Below are positions 43,167 to 49,890 of a stretch of DNA of 64,000 nt, in pieces (position 1 is the first letter of the stretch; the number at the start of each line of letters is the position of its first letter). The notes under the pieces were generated by a model that was given only the letters and a program-made list of their open reading frames with translations, made no database searches and had not been told where the DNA came from. Position numbers and translations under genes: made by a program. This DNA is from Sphingomonas sp. Leaf343 (GTDB lineage Bacteria > Pseudomonadota > Alphaproteobacteria > Sphingomonadales > Sphingomonadaceae). The stretch covers positions 702,523-766,522 of the forward strand of contig NZ_LMPG01000001.1 of NCBI RefSeq assembly GCF_001423765.1, written 5' to 3'.

Positions 43167-44270
43167 TCACAACATCGCCAGATGGCTGCGGTGCACGAGT
43201 GCCGCGCGCGGCGCATAGCCAAGGATCGCCGCATGATCCTCACTGCGACGGCCGAGCAGCCGGCGCGCATCGGCGGCGTCGTATTCGGACAGGCCGCGTG
43301 CCAGCGGACCCGCCGGCCCGGCGATCGTGACGAGGTCGCCGCGCGCGAACGCGCCCTCGACGGCGACCGCACCCGCCGCCAGCAGGCTGCCGCCCCCCGC
43401 CAGCGCCGCACCGGCCCCTGCGTCGATGCGGATCGTCCCGGCGGCGGTCAGGCCACCCGCCAGCCACGCCTTGCGCGCCGATGCGCTGCGTTCGGCCACG
43501 AACAGCGTGTGACGGCGCTCGCCCGACAGCGGGCGTTCCACCCGGCCGGACGCGATCGCCAGCGGGATGCCGGCCGCAGTGGCGATGCGCGCCGCCGCGA
43601 TCTTCGACACCATGCCGCCCGATCCCATGCCGGACCCGGAGCCGGCGTCGGCCATGCCGGCGACATCCTCGATCCGCTCGACGCGGGGTACGTGACGGGC
43701 GGCCGGGCTGGTCTGCGGGTTGGCGTCGTACAGGCCGTCGACATCCGACAGCAGCACGACGCCCTGCGCCGCCGCCGCCTGCGCGACGCGGGCGGCGAGC
43801 CGGTCATTGTCGCCGAACCGGATTTCCTCGGTGGCGACGCTGTCATTCTCGTTGACGACGGGCACCACGTTCAGCCCGAGCAGCCGTCCGAGCGTCGCCG
43901 CGGCGTTCAGGTAGCGACGACGGTCCTCCAGATCGCCGAGCGTCACCAGCATCTGCGCGGCGGTCAGCCCGTAATCGCCGAGCAGGTCCGCCCAGACCTG
44001 CGCCAGTGCGATCTGGCCGGTGGCGGCGGCGGCCTGCGCATCCTCCAGGCTGGCGCGACCGCCCTTGCCCAGCCCCAGTCGCCGTGCCCCCAGCGCGATC
44101 GCGCCGGACGAGACGATCGCGACCTGCTGCCCGGCGGTGCTGCGTTCGGCGACATCGGCCACCAACGTCGCCAGCCAGTCGCGCCGTACGGCCCCGTCGG
44201 GATCGACGAGCAACGCCGATCCGACCTTGACGATCAGGCGCTGGCACGTGGCGGGCGGGAAAAGCGACAT
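43167..44270 (-). CDS. proB: Glutamate 5-kinase
   Basis: ProB phosphorylates glutamate in the first step of proline synthesis. The 367 residues begin with the amino-acid-kinase glycine loop RLIVKVGSALLVD and SSGAIALGARRLGL, followed by VNENDSV and FGDNDRLAA, then the C-terminal PUA domain (from about 280). It lies upstream of the sphingolipid-synthesis string on the same strand with an 82-base gap, so it may be transcribed with it or separately. proA is not adjacent; obgE is close by, a frequent pairing. Confidence 0.94.
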   Translation of the reverse strand: MSLFPPATCQRLIVKVGSALLVDPDGAVRRDWLATLVADVAERSTAGQQVAIVSSGAIALGARRLGLGKGGRASLEDAQAAAATGQIALAQVWADLLGDYGLTAAQMLVTLGDLEDRRRYLNAAATLGRLLGLNVVPVVNENDSVATEEIRFGDNDRLAARVAQAAAAQGVVLLSDVDGLYDANPQTSPAARHVPRVERIEDVAGMADAGSGSGMGSGGMVSKIAAARIATAAGIPLAIASGRVERPLSGERRHTLFVAERSASARKAWLAGGLTAAGTIRIDAGAGAALAGGGSLLAAGAVAVEGAFARGDLVTIAGPAGPLARGLSEYDAADARRLLGRRSEDHAAILGYAPRAALVHRSHLAML

Positions 44271-44319
44271 TCATCCATCTTATAGCCCGCCCGACGATCC
44301 GCCAATCGCCCGAAACACT

Positions 44320-44336
44320 TTGGCGAAATGCGCCAA
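44320..44336. promoter_or_regulatory. Inverted repeat, candidate enhancer site upstream of pspC
   Basis: TTGGCG (44320-44325) and CGCCAA (44331-44336) form a perfect inverted repeat with a five-base spacer, about 95-110 bases upstream of the sigma-54-like promoter, the usual distance for a bacterial enhancer-binding protein. The same half-site recurs at 44300 (CGCCAA), 44361 (TTGGCG) and in GCCAATT/AATTGGC (44417-44435), which overlaps the -24 box. The regulator is unknown; PspF is the natural guess. Confidence 0.5.
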
Positions 44337-44431
44337 CCACACGGCGCGGGTTGCGGACACTTGGCGCTGAGGCTGAGCGGAATGGAGGGATGCGAAACGC
44401 GAAGTGCGACTTTTCCGCCAATTCCGCGAAT

Positions 44432-44446
44432 TGGCACGGCTCCTGC
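44432..44446 (+). promoter_or_regulatory. Sigma-54-like promoter of pspC
   Basis: TGGCAC (44432-44437), five bases, then CTGC (44443-44446) matches TGGCAC-N5-TTGC except for one base, with the exact GG-N10-GC spacing. The predicted transcription start is about 25 bases before ATG 44483. It fits because phage-shock genes are classic sigma-54 targets. Confidence 0.65.
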
Positions 44447-44482
44447 GAAGCACCCGGCAACACACCGACAGGAGCCAGACCG

Positions 44483-44767
44483 ATGACCGACCTCCCCGCC
44501 GCCCAGCCCGACACCGAGTGGAAGAACCTGTTCGGCGTGTGCGGCTGCATCGCCGAGGATTTCGGCTTCGACCCGCTGTGGTTGCGCCTCGCCTTCGCGG
44601 CACCGTTGATCTGGGCACCGGTCGCGGTGCTCTCGACCTATGCGGCGCTCGGCGTGATCGTCCTCGCCTCGCGCCTGATCTTTCCGACCCGCAAGCGCGG
44701 CAAGGCCGCCGGCGTGGCACCGGTGATCGTGGAGCAGCCGGAACAGGAATTCCGGCTGGCCGCCTGA
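44483..44767 (+). CDS. pspC: PspC-domain membrane protein
   Basis: PspC proteins belong to the phage-shock (envelope-stress) system and sense or signal inner-membrane damage. The 94-residue protein has the PspC start KNLFGVCGCIAEDFGFDPLWLRL (here split by the family's glycine turn), one strong membrane helix (about 38-64), and a short basic/acidic tail. GGAG is eight bases before the ATG. There is no pspA or pspB next to it, so this is a solitary copy; it is convergent with obgE. Confidence 0.85.
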   Translation: MTDLPAAQPDTEWKNLFGVCGCIAEDFGFDPLWLRLAFAAPLIWAPVAVLSTYAALGVIVLASRLIFPTRKRGKAAGVAPVIVEQPEQEFRLAA

Positions 44768-44771
44768 TCGA

Positions 44772-45818
44772 TCAGATCGGCGACCACTCCACGGCGTCTT
44801 CCTCGCCGTCGTCCGACACCGGCGCGTCGGCGGCGGGGCCGACCGCTTCGAGCAACTGGTCGAGGACCCAGTCGACGCCGACCCCGCTCGCGCCCGACAG
44901 CGGGATGACGTCCGCGCCGCTGGCGTCCGCCAGTTCCTTCGACATCACCTCGATCAGTTCGTCGTCGAGCATGTCGATCTTGTTCAGCCCGATCACGACC
45001 GGCTTCTCGGCCAGCCCGGCCCCGTAAGCCTCCAGCTCCTCGCGGACGATGCGGTAGCTTTCGGCGACATCGGTGTCGTTGGCGTCGACGAGGTGCAGCA
45101 GCACGCGGCACCGCTCGATATGCCCCAGGAAACGGTCGCCGATGCCCGCCCCGTCCGCCGCGCCTTCGATCAGGCCGGGAATGTCCGCGACGACGAACTC
45201 GCGCTGCTTGTGGCGGACCACGCCCAGCTGCGGACGCGTCGTGGTGAAGGCGTATTCCGCGACTTTCGCCTGCGCGTTGGTCACCGCGTTGATGAAGGTC
45301 GACTTGCCCGCGTTAGGCAGCCCGACGAGGCCGACATCGGCCAGCAGCTTCAGGCGCAGCCAGACGTACGCTTCCTGCGAGGGCCAGCCGGTGCCGTGCT
45401 GGCGCGGGGTGCGATTGGTCGAGGTCTTGTAGCTGGCATTGCCGCGACCGCCGTCGCCGCCGCGGAAGAATATCTCGCGCTGGCCGACTTTGGTGAAATC
45501 GAGCAGCACCTCTTCGCGGTCCTCCGACAGCACCTGCGTGCCGACCGGGACCTTGATGACCAGGTCGTCGCCACCGCCGCCGGTGCGATTGCTGCCCGAT
45601 CCGCCGCTGCCGCGCGGCGCCCGGAAATGCTGGGTGTAGCGAAAATCGATCAGCGTGTTCAGGCCCGCGACCGCCTCGAACACGATGTCGCCGCCCTTGC
45701 CGCCGTTGCCACCGTCGGGGCCGCCATATTCGATGAACTTTTCACGGCGGAAACTGACAGCGCCGGGGCCGCCCGCGCCGGAACGGACGAAAATCTTGGC
45801 CTGATCGAGAAAATGCAT
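44772..45818 (-). CDS. obgE: GTPase ObgE/CgtA
   Basis: Obg is an essential ribosome-associated GTPase. The 348-residue protein has the glycine-rich Obg fold (GGPDGGNGGKGGDIVFEA), the G domain with P-loop GLPNAGKST at about 166, switch motifs (TTRPQLG, DIPGLIEGA) and NKID, and a short acidic C-terminus. The start ATG at 45818 begins the typical MHFLDQAKI. rpmA and rplU, commonly next to obg, are about 3 kb away here. Confidence 0.95.
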   Translation of the reverse strand: MHFLDQAKIFVRSGAGGPGAVSFRREKFIEYGGPDGGNGGKGGDIVFEAVAGLNTLIDFRYTQHFRAPRGSGGSGSNRTGGGGDDLVIKVPVGTQVLSEDREEVLLDFTKVGQREIFFRGGDGGRGNASYKTSTNRTPRQHGTGWPSQEAYVWLRLKLLADVGLVGLPNAGKSTFINAVTNAQAKVAEYAFTTTRPQLGVVRHKQREFVVADIPGLIEGAADGAGIGDRFLGHIERCRVLLHLVDANDTDVAESYRIVREELEAYGAGLAEKPVVIGLNKIDMLDDELIEVMSKELADASGADVIPLSGASGVGVDWVLDQLLEAVGPAADAPVSDDGEEDAVEWSPI

Positions 45819-45827
45819 GCGCCGCCC

Positions 45828-46442
45828 TTACGCGGGTTGTGCGCTTTCGTCATCCCGTGCCGCTTCGGACCCCAGCAGCGCCGCCAGCGCCAGCTCCCTC
45901 GCCCGCGTCCGGGGCAGGCCCAGCGCGTCCGCCATCGGCTGGCCGAGCAGCGCATCGCCCAGCGCGAGCAGCACCAGTTGCAGCGTCTCCTCCGCGATCG
46001 GCCGGGTGCCGATGCCGGTCGCCTGCCCTAGCTGGTCCACCAGCCGGTGGATCGCGATCAGGATCGGATCGAGCGCGTCCCGGTTGCCCGACAGGATCAT
46101 CCAGCTCGCCAGCGCGCCCGCACCTTCCTTGTCGAACGCATCGAAGGTCAGGTCCACGATCACGCGGGGGTCGCGCTGGCGCGCGCGGGCGGCGAGCACC
46201 GCCTCGCCGATCGTTGCGGTGATGTCCGCCGCCATCCGCTCTGCCAGCGCCTTCTGAAGCCCCGCGGCCGACCCGAAATGGTGGAGCAGGTTGGCGTGCG
46301 TGCGGCCCACTCGCCCCGCCACCGCCTTCAGCGTCACCGACTGCGGGCCGGTTTCGATCAGCAGCGCACGCGCGGCATCCAGCGCGACGCTGCGCGATTC
46401 GTCGGGACTCAACCGCCGGCGCGGGGAGGGGGCGATTGACAT
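45828..46442 (-). CDS. TetR-family transcriptional regulator
   Basis: The 204-residue protein has the N-terminal TetR helix-turn-helix (ARALLIETGPQSVTLKAVAG followed by RTHANLLHHFGS) and an all-helical ligand domain. It is divergent from the metal-dependent hydrolase gene with a palindromic site between them, so it most likely represses that gene and itself. The ligand is unknown. Confidence 0.86.
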   Translation of the reverse strand: MSIAPSPRRRLSPDESRSVALDAARALLIETGPQSVTLKAVAGRVGRTHANLLHHFGSAAGLQKALAERMAADITATIGEAVLAARARQRDPRVIVDLTFDAFDKEGAGALASWMILSGNRDALDPILIAIHRLVDQLGQATGIGTRPIAEETLQLVLLALGDALLGQPMADALGLPRTRARELALAALLGSEAARDDESAQPA

Positions 46443-46461
46443 GATCGGGAGGGTGCTTTAT

Positions 46462-46475
46462 TTACATGTGTGTAA
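46462..46475. promoter_or_regulatory. TetR operator between divergent genes
   Basis: TTACA (46462-46466), TGTG, TGTAA (46471-46475) is a perfect inverted repeat with a four-base spacer in the 65-base region shared by the TetR gene and the hydrolase gene. Its position makes it the obvious operator. Proof would need footprinting. Confidence 0.65.
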
Positions 46476-46507
46476 GTAGAGATCGAACCCCATCTTTGGA
46501 GAGTTTC

Positions 46508-47392
46508 GTGGCAAAGGCAAACCTGCGCGCGGCGATCACGCCGTCGGACCTGACGATCACGCCGCGCGACGTGCGGTTCGGGCGCGGTCATGTGATGAAG
46601 CGCTACTGGCTGAACGACGATCCGATCGCGACGGCGTTCTACAATGCGCTGTCGGTGACCTTCCCCAAGGGCGAGGCGTTCTTCGTCGAGAGCGTGCGGG
46701 CGTTTCGCGAGGGCGCGTCGCCAAAGCTGGCGGGCGAGATCCAGTCCTTCGTCAAGCAGGAGGTGATCCACAGCCGCGAGCATGTCGCGTTCAACCGCCA
46801 CGTCGTCGATCAGGGCTACGACGTGGCGCTGCTGGAACGGCATGTCGACGAGGCGCTGGCGCTGACCAAGGGCCGGCCGCTGATCGCCAACCTCGCCGCG
46901 ACAATGGCGCTGGAGCATTTCACCGCGATGCTGGCGCACGAGCTGATCGCCAACCCCGCGCATCTGAGGGGCGGCGACGCGCAGGCGGCCGGCCTGTGGC
47001 GCTGGCACGCGGCGGAGGAGATCGAGCATAAGGGCGTCGCCTACGACACCTGGATGCACGCGACGAAGGACTGGACCCGGTTCAAGCGGTGGAAGGTCAA
47101 GTCGATCGTCATGCTCCTCACGACGCAGCGTTTCTTCCAGGGCCGTCGCAAGGGCATGCTGGAACTGCTGCGGCAGGATGGCCTGACCGGACCGAAGGTC
47201 TGGTGGCGGCTGTTCTGGTACGCGTTCGGCCGCCCCGGCATGGCCCGCAAGGTCGCCGGCGTCTGGTTCAGCTATTTCCTGCCGGGCTTCCATCCGTGGA
47301 AACACGACGACCGGGCGCTGATCGCGCTGGCGGAAAGCGAGTATGAGGACGCGTTGCTGCCGGGTGCGCGCAAGCTGGCGGTCGCGGCCTGA
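46508..47392 (+). CDS. Metal-dependent hydrolase (PF10118 type)
   Basis: The 294-residue protein belongs to the predicted metal-dependent hydrolase family common beside TetR genes in alphaproteobacteria. His/Glu-rich motifs that could bind two metals are visible: KQEVIHSREHVAFN, ALEHFTAMLAHEL and HAAEEIEHKGVAYD. No signal peptide. The substrate is unknown. The start is GTG 46508, with GGAGAG five bases upstream and the upstream sequence taken up by the operator. Confidence 0.82.
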   Translation: MAKANLRAAITPSDLTITPRDVRFGRGHVMKRYWLNDDPIATAFYNALSVTFPKGEAFFVESVRAFREGASPKLAGEIQSFVKQEVIHSREHVAFNRHVVDQGYDVALLERHVDEALALTKGRPLIANLAATMALEHFTAMLAHELIANPAHLRGGDAQAAGLWRWHAAEEIEHKGVAYDTWMHATKDWTRFKRWKVKSIVMLLTTQRFFQGRRKGMLELLRQDGLTGPKVWWRLFWYAFGRPGMARKVAGVWFSYFLPGFHPWKHDDRALIALAESEYEDALLPGARKLAVAA

Positions 47393-47495
47393 TCCGGCAT
47401 CGTCGCGCGTTCCGCTATCCGGCGGATCGTGCGACAGGGGGGCATGAGCGCCGCCGTACTCGTCCCCGCACCGCGTCGTACCAACGGTGCGCGCG

Positions 47496-48263
47496 ATGCA
47501 GCGTGATCCGTCGACCGACCTCTTGCTTGCGCGGCTGACCGGCAACGAAAAGGAATGTCTCCGCCGGCGTCTGCTGCCGCAGACGGCCAAGGAGATGGCG
47601 TTCGATCTGGGCATCTCGGTCCATGCGGTCGAGAAGCGGCTCAAGATGGCGCGACTCAAGCTGGGCGTCACGTCGTCGCTGGTCGCGGCACGCCGTCTGG
47701 CGGCGGCCGAACCGCAGTACCAATCGACCATACCCCATGTTTCGGACATTCCCGAGGAGGCGCTGGGGCATCACGGCGATCGGGCCGCGTTGCCGCTCCC
47801 CGAAGCGCAGCCGCGGCATTCACGTGCCGGAGGAAGCGCCATGATTGCTGGATTGTTGATGATCGTCCTGATCGCACAGGACACGCCCACCCCGGAACGA
47901 TTGCCGCCACGGTCGGTGGACCCGGCAAAGGTCGTCCGGATGGCCGACATCCCTGCGCGTAAGGTCGGGCCTGACGAAGCCGCAGAATTTCTGAAGCCCG
48001 GTTTCCGGGACAAGGACGTCAACCGCTCGGGCTATCTGGAAATGTGGGAAGTGTCGGCGATGGAGCCTCGCGACACGTCCCGCGACCCCAGCCTTCCCGC
48101 CGCACCGCCGCGCGGCCAGCTGGATCCTGCCGCCGAACGGAAGTGGACGGAACTGATGGACACCAACCGCGACGACAGGGTCAGCGAACAGGAATATATC
48201 GGCTACCTGATGCCCTGGACGCTCCTGAGCGGTGTCCCGGCAGACTGGAAGTCGACGCACTGA
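47496..48263 (+). CDS. LuxR-type HTH, membrane span and EF-hand protein
   Basis: This 255-residue protein fuses three parts. Residues about 12-70 are a LuxR/GerE-like helix-turn-helix (LTGNEKECLRRRLLPQTAKE, then ISVHAVEKRLKMARLKLGV). Residues 115-127 are a hydrophobic span (MIAGLLMIVLIAQ). The C-terminal part has two EF-hand calcium loops, DKDVNRSGYLEM (from 172) and DTNRDDRVSEQEY (from 222). With DNA-binding inside and EF-hands outside the membrane it could be a one-component calcium sensor. That function is inference. ATG 47496 is preferred over GTG 47487. Confidence 0.75.
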   Translation: MQRDPSTDLLLARLTGNEKECLRRRLLPQTAKEMAFDLGISVHAVEKRLKMARLKLGVTSSLVAARRLAAAEPQYQSTIPHVSDIPEEALGHHGDRAALPLPEAQPRHSRAGGSAMIAGLLMIVLIAQDTPTPERLPPRSVDPAKVVRMADIPARKVGPDEAAEFLKPGFRDKDVNRSGYLEMWEVSAMEPRDTSRDPSLPAAPPRGQLDPAAERKWTELMDTNRDDRVSEQEYIGYLMPWTLLSGVPADWKSTH

Positions 48264-48272
48264 CCGCAGCAT

Positions 48273-48299
48273 CCCGTCCCCGAACCTGCCGGGGACGGG
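48273..48299. terminator. Terminator between convergent genes
   Basis: CCCGTCCCCG (48273-48282) pairs perfectly with CGGGGACGGG (48290-48299) around a seven-base loop in the 38-base gap between the EF-hand gene and the convergent GNAT gene. Confidence 0.7.
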
Positions 48300-48301
48300 G
48301 C

Positions 48302-48844
48302 TCACGCCGCGATTCTGAGTTCCGGTTGATCGCCCAGATCCAGCTCGTACTCGACGCTGTCCGCGATACCGCCGCGCCCTAACGAGGGGCGCTGCATCAC
48401 CGATCCGGTCGGGCGAAAGCCCAGCTTGCGCAGGACACGGCCGGAGGCGGGATTGTCCGCGAAATGCCACGCGCCCAGCCGGTCGATCGGCAGCGCGTGA
48501 CGGGCCATGCCGATGACGGCGCGACCCGCCTCCGTCGCATATCCGCAACCCCAGGCGGCGGGGGTCAGCCAGTAATGGAATTGCGGGCCCTCGCCATCGC
48601 GGTCGGCGATGCCGATGCCGCCGATCAGAACGGGTGTTCCCCCCTCCAGCGAATCGATCAGGAATCGCGGCTCGTGCGCGGCGCGTGGCTCCAGCGTGCG
48701 CGCGACCGCATCGTCCAGCGTATAGGGATGCGGCACGCGGGCCAGCATCCGGGCCACGCGTGCATCGGCCAGCGCCGATGCCAGCGCAGCGGCATCCTCC
48801 GGCCAGGCCGGGCGCAGCAACAGTCTCTCCGTCCGCGCGAACAT
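48302..48844 (-). CDS. GNAT N-acetyltransferase, RimJ/RimL-like
   Basis: The 180-residue protein has the RimJ/RimL pattern: TERLLLRPAWPEDAAALASA at the start, WLTPAAWGCGYATEAGRAVIG (acetyl-CoA loop), and NPASGRVLRKLGFRPTG. It may acetylate a protein N-terminus, an antibiotic or a small molecule; the substrate cannot be told. The ATG at 48844 is preferred over a longer start at 48889 because GGAG sits upstream. It is transcribed toward the EF-hand gene. Confidence 0.8.
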   Translation of the reverse strand: MFARTERLLLRPAWPEDAAALASALADARVARMLARVPHPYTLDDAVARTLEPRAAHEPRFLIDSLEGGTPVLIGGIGIADRDGEGPQFHYWLTPAAWGCGYATEAGRAVIGMARHALPIDRLGAWHFADNPASGRVLRKLGFRPTGSVMQRPSLGRGGIADSVEYELDLGDQPELRIAA

Positions 48845-48927
48845 GTTGTCGTGTCTCCTCGTCGCGTCGCGCTGCGCCTGCCACGTCATGATGACGGGAC
48901 GGCGACAGGCGCGGGGGAGGGAGCACG

Positions 48928-48961
48928 AAAAAAGGGAGGCGGGGTGACCCGTCTCCCTTTT
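48928..48961 (-). terminator. Intrinsic terminator of rplU-rpmA
   Basis: On the minus strand AAAGGGAGACGGG pairs with CCCGCCTCCCTTT and is followed by a run of T residues (48928-48933 as A on the plus strand). It lies about 60 bases past the rpmA stop and is a textbook rho-independent terminator. Confidence 0.9.
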
Positions 48962-49020
48962 AGAGCTGGTTCCAGTGCGGAACCCGGGTCACCCTGCGGG
49001 GCAACCCGGTCGGTTGCCCG

Positions 49021-49290
49021 TTATTCTGCGGCCTGCGCGATCTGCTCCACGAAGCAGAATTTGCGACCGAGTTTGCCCTGCTTGAACGCCACGCGACCAT
49101 CGACGAGCGCGAACAGGGTATGGTCGGTGCCCATGCCCACGTTGACGCCCGGATAGAACTTCGTGCCGCGCTGACGGACGAGGATGTTGCCGGCGACGCA
49201 CTCCTGCCCGCCGAACTTCTTGACGCCGAGGCGACGACCGGCCGAATCACGACCGTTGCGCGACGAACCGCCTGCTTTCTTATGTGCCAT
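49021..49290 (-). CDS. rpmA: 50S ribosomal protein L27
   Basis: L27 sits near the peptidyl transferase centre. The 89-residue protein begins [20 protein letters not shown], the conserved N-terminus, and contains the family core [19 protein letters not shown]. It follows rplU with a 27-base gap, the usual rplU-rpmA operon. Confidence 0.97.
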   Translation of the reverse strand: MAHKKAGGSSRNGRDSAGRRLGVKKFGGQECVAGNILVRQRGTKFYPGVNVGMGTDHTLFALVDGRVAFKQGKLGRKFCFVEQIAQAAE

Positions 49291-49317
49291 GTCGAATAGC
49301 TCCCGATTCTCTGCCGG

Positions 49318-49623
49318 TTATGCCTGCGCGCCGATCGACACGATCTTCAGGATCGTGTGATTCTGGCGGTGGCCGTTCTTGCGGCGATAGTTGTGACGAC
49401 GGCGCTTCTTGAAGACGATGACCTTTTCGGCCTTCGCCTGCGCGATGATCTCGGCGGCGACGGTCAGGCCGTCGACACTCTTCAGATCCGAACCCTCGCC
49501 CGCGAGCAGCACGTCGCCGAGCGTGATCGACGAACCTGCATCGCCGTCGATCTTCTCGACGACGATCTTGTCTCCGGCGGCGACGCGATATTGCTTGCCG
49601 CCCGTGCGCACCACTGCGAACAT
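49318..49623 (-). CDS. rplU: 50S ribosomal protein L21
   Basis: L21 binds 23S rRNA. The 101-residue protein starts [20 protein letters not shown] and ends with the basic [19 protein letters not shown] core of the family. ATG 49623 is chosen for the conserved start; an in-frame start 45 bases upstream is not supported. Transcription comes from the 267-base region shared with the TonB receptor gene. Confidence 0.97.
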   Translation of the reverse strand: MFAVVRTGGKQYRVAAGDKIVVEKIDGDAGSSITLGDVLLAGEGSDLKSVDGLTVAAEIIAQAKAEKVIVFKKRRRHNYRRKNGHRQNHTILKIVSIGAQA

Positions 49624-49890
49624 GGCCCTCATCACTTTCCAAATGCGTAGCCCACGCCGGACGCACATGCCCGCCGGGGAAGAAGGGCCAGCTACGGTGA
49701 TCGGTTCCGCATGTCAACCGCCGAGCGGCTTTCGGCGCACGCAAGATTGGCTTTCGCCATGTTGCGGCGCGGCAACAGCGTGCTGCCAAAAGGACGCTGG
49801 CATGCGTATGCGGGATTGAGTGCGGCCCTCCCCGTCATACAAGTGTCATGCCGGATCGGGCGAAACCCGACCGCAAAATCAGGGGGTTCC

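Noticed and set aside
47496..48263. Frameshift fusion of two genes as origin of the HTH-EF-hand protein
   Set aside because: The frame is continuous with consistent codon use and no internal ribosome site strong enough to require two genes, although an internal start at the membrane segment cannot be fully excluded.
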